A DNA stretch of 64,000 nt from positions 121,160-185,159 of the forward strand of contig NZ_JAHMHW010000010.1 of assembly GCF_020169515.1 (NCBI RefSeq), in the 5' to 3' direction. The position numbers were made by a program, and so were the translations under genes. The first letter of the stretch is position 1; every line of letters starts with the position of its first letter. This document shows, one piece after another, positions 9,816 through 17,603 of the stretch. Under the pieces are notes generated by a model that had not been told where the DNA came from, did no database searches, and saw only the letters and a program-made list of their open reading frames with translations. The DNA comes from Paenibacillus vietnamensis. Lineage in GTDB: Bacteria; Bacillota; Bacilli; Paenibacillales; Paenibacillaceae.

Positions 9816-10063
9816 TCATATGCTAATGAGCTTCTCAGCACCGCCCTGCGCTGATAGATATGCCTTTATCTTGCCATCCCATGCGATATAGGCGCCATGC
9901 TGAGGATGGCTCTTCATTGTACCGCCCAAATCAATTCCTTTATGGGTCAGCACCCATGCTTCATTATCTCTCTGAATACATCCAATAAAGTTTGAAATAG
10001 CTGCTTTGCCGGTAATCCCAATTCTTTCGCTAATGCAGACGTTGATATTTGCTTCTGACTCAT
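9816..10063 (-). pseudogene. Frameshifted small winged-helix protein
   Basis: An ATG at 10063 with AAAAGGGG upstream opens a frame reading MSQKQISTSALAKELGLPAK and then QLFQTLLD, which looks like a helix-turn-helix, but it stops after 38 codons at 9947. The neighbouring frame then continues convincingly (IQRDNEAWVLTHKGIDLGG, later HPQHGAYIAWDGK) to a TGA at 9816. The joined product would be a roughly 80-residue winged-helix unit whose second half has the pattern 'W-x-LT-x-KG...GG...YIxWD' seen in small accessory domains. A single indel near position 9975 would restore it. It may be a decayed gene or a sequencing error; no slippery heptamer is visible. It lies 13 bp after the PLD-helicase and 64 bp before the ATPase. 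Confidence 0.65.
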
Positions 10064-10076
10064 ATGATCCCCTTTT

Positions 10077-12509
10077 CTATGTCACAGCTTCCGCCTTCTT
10101 CTCAAAATACCCATGCAACCGATACTCACAAATCTCCCTCGTCCACGCATAAACCAGCTCCAAGTGCTCTGGCCGAATCTCCTGCTGAACCGCAAACTCC
10201 CCGTTGTCGAACGTAATCTGCCCCTTCGAGCTCCCGCTCCACTTGGTCATAGGCATACGCGCGATTAGAGCGGCAACCTTCTGCTCGTTATACTCCTTAA
10301 ACCGCAGCGTTTCTTTATCCGAAAAATCAATCCGCCGGCGATATTCCTTCTCTGTCAAATACCGGTGGAAGAACGGAGCCGCCTCCCGCGGCGTTATCGG
10401 GGTAGTCCACAACGAAGCCCCTCTTTCCAGCATCGCCATCAAAAGCACCATTTTGTAGCTTTTCTCCATACGCGTGCTCTCCACTTCCTTGAACCAGCGC
10501 TCATAACGGAGATAGACAGCTTCCTCCAGCTCATTCAGCTCCCCGCACCAGTACAGGAATCCGGTATAGGAGCCGAACTCCTGGCGGTACTCCTGGCTAT
10601 TCGCGTTACCCAGCAGATGCAGCTCCAAATAATGAGGCCGGCGGCCAAGCTCTTCCTTGATCTCCAAGTACACGCTGCGTAGCTTGTCCTTGCGTGGCTG
10701 CTTCTTGCTAGCCAGCTCCTCCAGCATATCGATGACGCTCGTTTCAAGCTCGATGAGGCAGCCAGCCGGAGCGATCGGCGTCACACGCCCTCTTTTGCCA
10801 GTGGCATCCTCACTCACTCCCGTATCGAATAAGCTCAGTTTAATATCAGCATTCCGGTAGTTTCCGATCAGGTCGATAATCGTGCATGCTTGCTTGCCGT
10901 CATGAAGCCGAAGCCCCCTGCCAACCTGCTGCGTGAAGATCGTAAGTGACTGCGTCGGCCTGACGAACAGCAGCGTATCGACGGATGGAATATCGACGCC
11001 TTCATTAAACAAATCCACCGTAAAAATCACCTGAAGCTCTCCCTGCTCCAGACGGCGAATCGCTTCCTGCCTCGACATCGACCGCGTATCCGAGTGCAGA
11101 CTCAGACTGGCAACGCCCTGCCCGGTAAAATAATCCGAAAGAAAGTTAGCCTGCATAATCGACGAGCAAAAGGCGATCGTCCGCGTCTGCTTATGCCGCA
11201 TCCAAGCCTCATAAATGTTAGCGGCTACCTCTTCTCGAAGCTGAACCTCGAGCAGTTCGCTCTCATCGTACTTTGTTCCGAGCCAAGTCAGCTGCGAATA
11301 GTCCGTCGCGTCATAGACGCCGTAGTAATGGAACGGACAGAGCCAGCCTTTTTGAATCGCCTCGATAAAATGCAGCTGATACGCCACGTTCCCGTCGCAA
11401 ATCGCATAAACGTCCTTCCCGTCCATCCGGTCCGGCGTTGCCGTAATGCCCAGCAGAAAGCGCGATTGAAAATACGACAGCACACTCTGGTACGATTTCG
11501 CCGCGGCGTGATGAAACTCATCGACGACGATCAAGTCGAAGGCGTCCGGCTTGAAGCGTTCCCGGTGCATTTTGGTGCTCAGCGTATAGATCGATGCGAA
11601 TACAAAATCCGTTCCGGTTTCTTTGTCCGAGCCGTTGTATAGTCCCGCCGTTTTGTCCGGCATGATGTGGAGGAACGACCGCTTTGCCTGATGCAGAATT
11701 TCCTCGCGATGCGCAACAAACAGCACGCGGCGAAACCGCTCCTTGGCGAAAAAACCTGCCAAATACGTTTTGCCAAGCCCCGTTGCCATCACTACCATCG
11801 CCTTGTCATAGCCTTCCGCGAACGTGATATCCAGCGCTTCGAGCGCTCCCTGCTGTGCCGCTCTCGGAGTGATCGCACCTTCTTTTCCGTCTGACGCGCT
11901 GTCCTCCTGCTTCGGCTCCTTCTGAGGGAGCATCAGCTCCGACTCTTCCATCTCAGTGATGGACTGGACGAGCTCCGGATTTTTTTGATGGTAGGCTTTG
12001 TAGGCCGTTTCATAGTAAGCGATGGTCGTTTCATTCAACGGCTGCGTAAATTCGTGGTAAAAATTCCGCATGAAGTTGACCAGCGCATGCTGGAACGTAA
12101 ACGGCTCAGCCTGCGCATTGACCGCCAGGTTCCACTCCACGCCCATCCGGAACGCGGACAAGGACAAGTTCGACGAGCCCACGATAAACAGACCTTCTCC
12201 ATCGCCATAGTCGAAGAGGTAGGCTTTTGGATGGAAAGAAGTGCCACGGCTGCGCCAAAGTCTCGCCTCAATGCTCGGATGAATGCGGAGCAAAGCCCGC
12301 AGCGCCTCCGGCTGGGAGACGAACAGATAATCGCCTGCCAGCAGCTTAACCTCCGCCCCTCTATCCAACGCCTCCTTCAAATGCCGCGCCAACAGCCTGA
12401 CGCCCGACTCCATAACGAAGGATGTTAAAATATAAATCCCTGAAGCCTTCTGTATGCTTGGGATGAGTTCGTCTGCGAGATTTTCTGTGATGAGCTTAAT
12501 GTCAGGCAT
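10077..12509 (-). CDS. PLD-domain plus SF2 DEAD/DEAH helicase
   Basis: An 810-residue fusion. Residues 1-150 form a phospholipase-D-like nuclease domain with an H93-x-K95 (FHPKAYLF) and GSSN (111-114) signature. Residues about 215-600 are a superfamily 2 helicase: ATGLGKT (242-248), VVDEFHHA with DEFH at 330-333, GITATPDRMDG, and the C-terminal VGRGLRLHDG motif. The last 200 residues are unassigned. The frame could begin at 12572, but the ATG at 12509 overlaps the MazG stop by 8 bp (ATGCCTGA) and starts right at the PLD domain, so it is preferred. PLD-helicase proteins of this form occur in restriction-like and defence loci, and this one may translocate on and cut foreign DNA. Neighbours are MazG-like and NERD genes upstream and the Septu-like pair downstream. 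Confidence 0.87.
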   Translation of the reverse strand: MPDIKLITENLADELIPSIQKASGIYILTSFVMESGVRLLARHLKEALDRGAEVKLLAGDYLFVSQPEALRALLRIHPSIEARLWRSRGTSFHPKAYLFDYGDGEGLFIVGSSNLSLSAFRMGVEWNLAVNAQAEPFTFQHALVNFMRNFYHEFTQPLNETTIAYYETAYKAYHQKNPELVQSITEMEESELMLPQKEPKQEDSASDGKEGAITPRAAQQGALEALDITFAEGYDKAMVVMATGLGKTYLAGFFAKERFRRVLFVAHREEILHQAKRSFLHIMPDKTAGLYNGSDKETGTDFVFASIYTLSTKMHRERFKPDAFDLIVVDEFHHAAAKSYQSVLSYFQSRFLLGITATPDRMDGKDVYAICDGNVAYQLHFIEAIQKGWLCPFHYYGVYDATDYSQLTWLGTKYDESELLEVQLREEVAANIYEAWMRHKQTRTIAFCSSIMQANFLSDYFTGQGVASLSLHSDTRSMSRQEAIRRLEQGELQVIFTVDLFNEGVDIPSVDTLLFVRPTQSLTIFTQQVGRGLRLHDGKQACTIIDLIGNYRNADIKLSLFDTGVSEDATGKRGRVTPIAPAGCLIELETSVIDMLEELASKKQPRKDKLRSVYLEIKEELGRRPHYLELHLLGNANSQEYRQEFGSYTGFLYWCGELNELEEAVYLRYERWFKEVESTRMEKSYKMVLLMAMLERGASLWTTPITPREAAPFFHRYLTEKEYRRRIDFSDKETLRFKEYNEQKVAALIARMPMTKWSGSSKGQITFDNGEFAVQQEIRPEHLELVYAWTREICEYRLHGYFEKKAEAVT

Positions 12510-12828
12510 CTTCGACCTCAATAAGGAAGATTCGCTCTTTAAAGCCGCCGCGTTTCTCCGCCTTCTCCGCACGAATCCGCTCCAGCTCCTGAACGGTTAC
12601 TCCGTTTGCCTCCGCAAGCGCGTGAATGACCTCCAGCATATCTGCCAGCTCCTCAACGGCTTCGGCACCAGGCTTCGCCTCTAAAAACTCGTTCGTTTCC
12701 TCTTTCAGCTTCGTGCGAAGCTCAGTTAAATACTCGTCCGATTCTAAAATACGGCTGGTCAAAGACAAGCCTTCCTTCGTAATGATCTCTGGTATCCGGT
12801 CACGGACTAGTTTGTTGTATGTAGGCAT
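12502..12828 (-). CDS. MazG-like nucleotide pyrophosphohydrolase
   Basis: A 108-residue all-helical protein of the phosphoribosyl-ATP pyrophosphohydrolase-like/MazG superfamily. It starts MPTYNKLVRDRIPEII and carries the metal-binding acidic pattern KEETNEFLEA followed by EELADMLEVIHAL. Such enzymes hydrolyse non-canonical or excess nucleoside triphosphates. The start has AAGGAGA upstream. It lies 20 bp after the NERD gene and overlaps the PLD-helicase, so it belongs to the same transcript. This stand-alone type is a frequent housekeeping-like gene next to helicases; a direct role in defence by depleting nucleotides is only a guess. Confidence 0.88.
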   Translation of the reverse strand: MPTYNKLVRDRIPEIITKEGLSLTSRILESDEYLTELRTKLKEETNEFLEAKPGAEAVEELADMLEVIHALAEANGVTVQELERIRAEKAEKRGGFKERIFLIEVEDA

Positions 12829-12848
12829 AAGTGTCTCCTTATCTTTGT

Positions 12849-13556
12849 TTATTTTGAGGTAGATTTCACGATCTTCGATTTCTCAATATGCTGAGTCCTA
12901 ATAGCAGGATCTGTTATATTCACCGAAGCGATCTTAGCCTTAATGGCCCGGACCTCTTCATCTGTAAACCGTGGCGAAGGATTCTCTGCTTTGAGTCTTG
13001 CTAATTTCCGCTCAATAAACTCAGTCAGCTCCACGTCATAAACAATCAGCTCGTCCGATCCGATCTTTCTCAGCTCCGGATCGATGCTGAATCTGCATCT
13101 CATCGTGAAGGAAATCATGGAGATGTACCTTACATTTGGGTAATCGTTTAATAGCTGCTCCACCGCTTTGATGTGACCGTAATTTTGCATCAACGGATTG
13201 TACATTTTAAAGCGGTTGCTGACGCTCCAATTCCGGTCCTCACGCGTCCCTTTGATCTCACCATTGTAGTTTTTAGTTTCAATCACAAATATGGCATAAG
13301 GAGTAATAAGGAGATGATCGATTTGGGAGTAACCGGAGCGAGCCTTGGGATTGGGTATGAGCAGATCATTCAGATGTTGATACTGCTTGGACAGCTGATC
13401 AAGCTGGATGCTGATTTTATGCTCTCCCAGTTCACCGATACGTGTTGGCGCCACTTTCGGCTTGGCCGGCTTTTTTGCTTGGGTTTCTTTTGGTGTTATT
13501 TTCGGTTCTGGTTTTGCGGGTTTTGAGTGGAAGAGAGAAAGTAACTTCTTAAGCAT
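12849..13556 (-). CDS. NERD-domain protein
   Basis: A 235-residue protein with a basic, Lys/Pro-rich N-terminal linker (about 10-40) followed by a nuclease-related NERD domain: GELGEHKI, LNDLLIP, SQIDHLLITPYAIFVIETKN and NYNGEIKG. The D-H and E-T-K-N residues are the putative nuclease active site by comparison with restriction-endonuclease-like folds. The family is thought to act in DNA processing. The ATG has GAAGGAG upstream. It is first in the NERD - MazG - PLD-helicase run, which suggests a DNA-processing operon. The C-terminal third (from about 150) is unassigned. Confidence 0.85.
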   Translation of the reverse strand: MLKKLLSLFHSKPAKPEPKITPKETQAKKPAKPKVAPTRIGELGEHKISIQLDQLSKQYQHLNDLLIPNPKARSGYSQIDHLLITPYAIFVIETKNYNGEIKGTREDRNWSVSNRFKMYNPLMQNYGHIKAVEQLLNDYPNVRYISMISFTMRCRFSIDPELRKIGSDELIVYDVELTEFIERKLARLKAENPSPRFTDEEVRAIKAKIASVNITDPAIRTQHIEKSKIVKSTSK

Positions 13557-13649
13557 TACGGAGCTCCTTCGTGACGTGAATTTATTTTGGTATAATTCGA
13601 CAATTTGGGTAGGAAGTCCTGCTGGAGTGAAAGACTGACATGCAGCAAC

Positions 13650-13674
13650 AAAAAAGACGTCCTGATAGACGTCT
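13650..13674 (-). terminator. Terminator of the XRE-ImmA-PIN operon
   Basis: On the minus strand AGACGTC pairs with GACGTCT over a 6-nt loop, followed by a T run. It starts six bases past the PIN gene stop. Confidence 0.8.
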
Positions 13675-13679
13675 GTGTC

Positions 13680-14270
13680 TTACAACTCGGCAAGTATTTG
13701 TTGTGTCCAAGAATGATTTATCGTAAAACGGTCAAAAAGTTCAATTTGTTTCGAGAAAGATGCGAACCTTGATAGCATGTTTCTTTGGACAACCTGATCG
13801 TAATACTTCTCGGCTGTTTCAAGATCAAACTTGTCCATTTTCACACCAAGAATGAGGAGCTGGGCAAAATTCATGACCAACTTCTGATGTCCGGAATCAT
13901 GTATGATCTTTTCTCTAGCATCTCTATCATCGCTGATGATCGCATCGATACCTAATCCAACGGAATAGGCATAACACTCCAACTCCCCTGGATCAAGAAC
14001 AGCCCTCATTCGATTTTTTACTTTGTTAACCTCCTGACGGGACTTGACGGAGAGCAATGCCCATCTTTCCTTGGTTAATTTTATCCGGTTATTTTGGTTA
14101 TATTGGTGAAACACCTGATAGTGTAGATGATTGGATCTGAGCTCTTTTTCTACTTGAGGGGTTATGTATATCTCCTCGATTACACTCGGAACAAGAACAT
14201 CAAATATTCCGCCTTTTATGGTATGCCCTAAAATATCCGTATCGGAAACGATAACAGATCTGCTAGTCAT
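13680..14270 (-). CDS. PIN-like nuclease
   Basis: A 196-residue protein with the acidic pattern of a PIN domain: D10/D12 in VIVSDTDILG, D93/E96 in LDPGELECYAYS, and the cluster D114-D115-R-D117 (ISDDRDARE). These residues would bind Mg2+ or Mn2+ for RNA cleavage. It starts at an ATG preceded by GGAGGGACGG and overlaps the ImmA/IrrE gene by 8 bp, so it is the third gene of a tight cassette. PIN genes tied to XRE-ImmA pairs have been described as toxin-antitoxin-like modules, so it is probably the RNase effector or toxin. The last 70 residues are helical with no assignable domain. Confidence 0.85.
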   Translation of the reverse strand: MTSRSVIVSDTDILGHTIKGGIFDVLVPSVIEEIYITPQVEKELRSNHLHYQVFHQYNQNNRIKLTKERWALLSVKSRQEVNKVKNRMRAVLDPGELECYAYSVGLGIDAIISDDRDAREKIIHDSGHQKLVMNFAQLLILGVKMDKFDLETAEKYYDQVVQRNMLSRFASFSKQIELFDRFTINHSWTQQILAEL

Positions 14271-15087
14271 CCGTCCCTCCCTGGCCCGGCTCTGGCATCA
14301 GATTCATGAGAGGAATGCCAAGTAGGCTCTCGAGATGTTTGACCTTTCTCGGAGTTAGTCGTCTATTATGAATATTGTCGGCCAAAGACTCCAAATATTC
14401 GCCAGGGATTCGGGAATGTTTCAATGGGATGATCAAAGCTTCTGAAAAACCAGCCTCCAACGTTACCTTAATCAGTCGCTCAGGATCCTCTTTCGTACTG
14501 TATGCTCTAAATTCAGTCTGTTGGAGGTCCGTGAGGACGTGCGCTTTATTTAACATCCGAATCGTTTGAAGATAACTTACTCCAAAATGATGCTGTATAC
14601 GCAAAATATCCTGCAAGGTGATTTTCCCGTAATCGCGGACGTCAAACTGCGTTAATGCATGAAAAAGCGACGCTTCCGGCATGATGAAGTAATCGGCAAA
14701 TTTGAAAGCAAAGTATTCCATCCGCTTCATCTCATATTGAAATTCGTCTTCAGGAAGCTCCTTGAGTCGCGTGTAATTCTTAAGATCACGCAAAATATGG
14801 CAGTACTCATGCGCTATCGTATAGTGTTGACGTCCCAAAGACTCGCTTGCATTTACAAAGATGACTCTTTGGTCATCAAATACACGAACAAAACCGGAGC
14901 ATCCCAGATCTTTAATTTGAAAAACATAAATACCATCTCTCTCGACGAGGTTAATGATATCAATGGGATCATACAGGGAAATACCTAGTCGTTCCCGTGT
15001 TTGATTGGCGAAGGCAACTGCATCTAAACGAAGAGTGGATTTCTCCGGATCGGTAAGGTCGATCTTCCCCTCTGGCCGATTAAACAT
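14263..15087 (-). CDS. ImmA/IrrE-family metallopeptidase
   Basis: A 274-residue protein with a zinc protease motif H93-E-x-x-H97 (IAHEYCHIL) and a further helical region of the ImmA/IrrE (COG2856) type. Family members such as ImmA of ICEBs1 and IrrE/PprI of Deinococcus cleave a cognate XRE-type repressor to induce genes. Here the cognate repressor is very probably the XRE protein encoded immediately upstream, whose gene it overlaps by 8 bp. The start is an ATG with GAGGGA about 11 bases upstream. The C-terminal part (after about 150) may sense the inducing signal. The PIN gene follows directly. Confidence 0.9.
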   Translation of the reverse strand: MFNRPEGKIDLTDPEKSTLRLDAVAFANQTRERLGISLYDPIDIINLVERDGIYVFQIKDLGCSGFVRVFDDQRVIFVNASESLGRQHYTIAHEYCHILRDLKNYTRLKELPEDEFQYEMKRMEYFAFKFADYFIMPEASLFHALTQFDVRDYGKITLQDILRIQHHFGVSYLQTIRMLNKAHVLTDLQQTEFRAYSTKEDPERLIKVTLEAGFSEALIIPLKHSRIPGEYLESLADNIHNRRLTPRKVKHLESLLGIPLMNLMPEPGQGGTDD

Positions 15088-15451
15088 GTCGAAACTGTCC
15101 CTCTTTCTTCACGTTTTCACGATACAACTTAAGTTGTCCCATCAACTCACGATAAATCGTGTCGGACAAATCCAACAATTGATCATCATCTTCCCCAGTT
15201 CCATCACGGAACAAGATCATGTTCTCCAGTGAGCTTTCATCGCTCTTCAACAGCTCCTGGATTTCAAGACCGAGAAAATCGCATATTTCCTTTGCATCTG
15301 ACAGTGAACATGTCGTTCGGCCGGATTCAATATTTGCAAATTTATCCCTCGACATCCCTACAGCGGAAGCAACCTCTTCTTGAGTAAAAGACAATTCCTG
15401 CCGCGCTTGACGAATTCGTTTCCCAATGACGGCATCCTTTATTTTGGCCAT
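15080..15451 (-). CDS. XRE-family repressor
   Basis: A roughly 123-residue protein with a Cro/CI-type helix-turn-helix at about 7-62 (GKRIRQARQ, TQEEVASAVGMSRDKFANIE) and a short acidic, helical C-terminus. The open frame begins at a GTG at 15460, but that codon lies inside AGGAGGTGATT, so the ATG at 15451, eight bases past the Shine-Dalgarno, is the start. It is first of a three-gene cassette with the protease and PIN genes and most likely binds the palindrome in its own promoter. Expected role: keep the cassette off until the protease cuts it. Confidence 0.9.
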   Translation of the reverse strand: MAKIKDAVIGKRIRQARQELSFTQEEVASAVGMSRDKFANIESGRTTCSLSDAKEICDFLGLEIQELLKSDESSLENMILFRDGTGEDDDQLLDLSDTIYRELMGQLKLYRENVKKEGQFRHV

Positions 15452-15465
15452 TGGAATCACCTCCT

Positions 15466-15480
15466 AGTTCTTACAGAACT
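15466..15480. promoter_or_regulatory. Palindromic operator upstream of the XRE gene
   Basis: A perfect inverted repeat, AGTTC-TTACA-GAACT, lies between the -10 box and the ribosome binding site of the XRE gene. It is well placed for autorepression by the XRE protein. Confidence 0.6.
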
Positions 15481-15507
15481 ATTATACACTAAAATACACA
15501 AGTTCAA
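15481..15507 (-). promoter_or_regulatory. Sigma-A-type promoter of the XRE-ImmA-PIN cassette
   Basis: The minus strand shows TTGAAC (15507-15502) and a perfect TATAAT (15486-15481) with a 15-nt spacer. The spacer is short; shifting the -35 by one base gives 16. The -10 abuts the operator palindrome. Confidence 0.55.
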
Positions 15508-15545
15508 CACACTGACGTGTAATTTATACACAAAAATTAAACCCC

Positions 15546-16772
15546 TCAATCCTTATAAGGATCAAACTCATCCGCCCCGGCCATGCAGACGCCGATTGGC
15601 TTCAGCACGTGAAGGACATCGATCGTTTCGGAGTGCGCATCCAGCACTTCTTGTAGCTTCCGGTATACAAAAGGGCTCTCATCCGTCCCCGCGCCGCGAA
15701 GCTCTACACCGAAATTCCGGACAGCCTGCTGCATTTGCTCAGGCGTAATTTGTCCGCCGCTGCGGGTGCGGGTTTTCCAGTTCATTTTGCCCGCCGCTTG
15801 GGTTCGGCTCATGATCCGTCCCGCGCCATGAACAGTGCTGTAGTAAGCATCCCGGTTCTCTGCACTGTCCTTCCCTTGTACAATAACGGAGATATCCCCC
15901 ATACTGCCGCCGATAAAACCAACCTGACCCGGTGCTGAAGGGGTCGCCCCTTTGCGGACGACGACAACTTCTTTGCCGTAGTGCGTCTCATTCCAGGCAT
16001 AGTTGTGATGGTTATGCACCTCAAGGTCCGCTTCCGTTCCCAGAATGGCTAACACTTGGCGGATCACATATTCCCTTCCGGCATAGGCGTAACGCCCGGC
16101 CAGCTTCATCGCCCTGTAATACATATCGCCCAGCTCGCTGCTCAGATCAAGGAGTACAGGCGGCTGATCCATTTTCTCACCGGGGGCGTTCGCGAGAAAG
16201 TCTCTGCCGGCAGCCAAGTTGATAAAACCGCTTGCCGTCTTATGCCCGAAGCCCCTGCTTCCAAAATGATTCGCAATCCACAACCGGCCGGTTTCCGCTT
16301 CTACGAACAAGTCCACGAAGTGGTTGCCGCTGCCGACGGTGCCGAGCTGACTCTGCGCCAAGGCTTTCAGCTTGTCATGCTCCTGCTTGCCTACCGCCCT
16401 GTAAACGTCCCAATCGGGATCGTCAAACAGGTCATGATCGACCTTTTCCTTATTGACGCGGCCCACTCCAAAAGAGATTTTGCGGGCGATCTCATCCATA
16501 ACCTTCGCCAGTCTGGGCTTTACGTCTTCCACAAAAAGGCCGGTTCGCACCGCTTTATTCCCGCATGCGATATCATATCCGACGCCGGAAGGGGAGATTT
16601 GCCCGTCGTAGACGACAACTCCGCCGATCGGCTGGCTGTACCCTTTATGATGATCCGCCATAAGCAGGGTTTGAACGACGTTTCCTGTTTGTGCGCACGT
16701 TTTCGCTTGAGCAAGCGCCGCGTCGTCGGGATTGCCCCAGACACGTACACCGTCTATTTTTTGATAAGCCAT
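15546..16772 (-). CDS. rtcB: RtcB-family RNA ligase
   Basis: A 408-residue RtcB protein, the GTP- and Mn2+-dependent ligase that joins RNA 2',3'-cyclic-phosphate or 3'-phosphate ends to 5'-OH ends. Recognisable active-site elements: D67/C70 in GVGYDIACG, H151 in GSGNHF, H169 in NHFGSRG, the EVHNHHNYAW cluster (H253) and the guanylylated histidine H315 in VHGAGR. All the metal ligands known from E. coli RtcB appear to be present. The size matches the shorter bacterial RtcB forms. It lies 15 bp after the nucleotidyltransferase gene and ends the Y RNA - Ro60 - nucleotidyltransferase - rtcB run, so it probably repairs cleaved RNA in a stress response. No archease or rtcA gene is nearby. Confidence 0.95.
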   Translation of the reverse strand: MAYQKIDGVRVWGNPDDAALAQAKTCAQTGNVVQTLLMADHHKGYSQPIGGVVVYDGQISPSGVGYDIACGNKAVRTGLFVEDVKPRLAKVMDEIARKISFGVGRVNKEKVDHDLFDDPDWDVYRAVGKQEHDKLKALAQSQLGTVGSGNHFVDLFVEAETGRLWIANHFGSRGFGHKTASGFINLAAGRDFLANAPGEKMDQPPVLLDLSSELGDMYYRAMKLAGRYAYAGREYVIRQVLAILGTEADLEVHNHHNYAWNETHYGKEVVVVRKGATPSAPGQVGFIGGSMGDISVIVQGKDSAENRDAYYSTVHGAGRIMSRTQAAGKMNWKTRTRSGGQITPEQMQQAVRNFGVELRGAGTDESPFVYRKLQEVLDAHSETIDVLHVLKPIGVCMAGADEFDPYKD

Positions 16773-16787
16773 AAAATCCTTTCACTC

Positions 16788-17585
16788 CTACCTTTCATCA
16801 TTTGTTTCCCATACTTCCTTCAGCACGGTCCGGAACAAATCGTCAAGCCGCTGATCCTGGACTCCGCCGGATGACGGCATGCCTGATGCCGTCTGCTCGT
16901 AATACGCTATTTTTTCCTCCAAAAACTCGCTGATCGGATTGATCCGCGGCTCAAAATCCATTTCGTCGCCTGCCCTTTTGCGGACCAGCAAACTGTCGAT
17001 AGCCGCCTTAAGCTCGCTTTCCCCTGGCACGACATCCGCGACAAGCTTATCAAATTCGATCGGCGGCATCGTATTGTGCTTCTCGATCCACTCACAGGCT
17101 AGAATCGGGCGGAGCACATAAAAGTATTTTTTGATTTTCACCTGTTCCCCCTGCAAGTAGTCGCGGTAGTTCCCTTTCGCCATATGCAGATAGTGAAACA
17201 TACAGGACCTGGGGGAGAACGTGAGTGGAGAGATGTCGCGAATTTGCTCTGCTACCGCATGGTTCTCCATATACACAATCGGGGACTGAAGCCATTCGAG
17301 CAGCGGCGGATTCGACTTGCGGAACAAGCTCAAGGCTTTGCGCAAATCCCAGCCATTGATGTCCAGCATGTCGTTGATCGGCCGCTCGATAACATCCCGC
17401 TTCTCAAAAATCGATAAATACCAATCTACCGGTCTAATATAAATAAATCTTACGTCATAGTCGCTGTCCTTGGAAGGGAAGCCCCAGGCGCGGCTTCCCG
17501 ATTCGCAAGCGTACAGGATCCGAACGTTTTCTTCTTTTTCGATTTTGGTTAGTTCGTCTACGATTTGTTGTCTAACCTCTGACAC
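16788..17585 (-). CDS. Pol-beta-type nucleotidyltransferase (YcgL-like)
   Basis: A 265-residue protein with the nucleotidyltransferase signature G30-S31 (CESGSRAWG) followed by two carboxylates D42/D44 (DSDYDVRFIYI). The C-terminal part is helical. Proteins of this kind (YcgL type) are often encoded next to RtcB or Ro60, where a role in RNA end processing or nucleotide addition has been suggested but not generally proven. The start is a GTG with AAAGGAGA upstream. It lies 18 bp after the Ro60 gene and 15 bp before rtcB, so the three are one operon. A third catalytic carboxylate is not obvious from the sequence. Confidence 0.88.
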   Translation of the reverse strand: MSEVRQQIVDELTKIEKEENVRILYACESGSRAWGFPSKDSDYDVRFIYIRPVDWYLSIFEKRDVIERPINDMLDINGWDLRKALSLFRKSNPPLLEWLQSPIVYMENHAVAEQIRDISPLTFSPRSCMFHYLHMAKGNYRDYLQGEQVKIKKYFYVLRPILACEWIEKHNTMPPIEFDKLVADVVPGESELKAAIDSLLVRKRAGDEMDFEPRINPISEFLEEKIAYYEQTASGMPSSGGVQDQRLDDLFRTVLKEVWETNDER

Positions 17586-17603
17586 GCCGGTCTCTCCTTT
17601 CTG

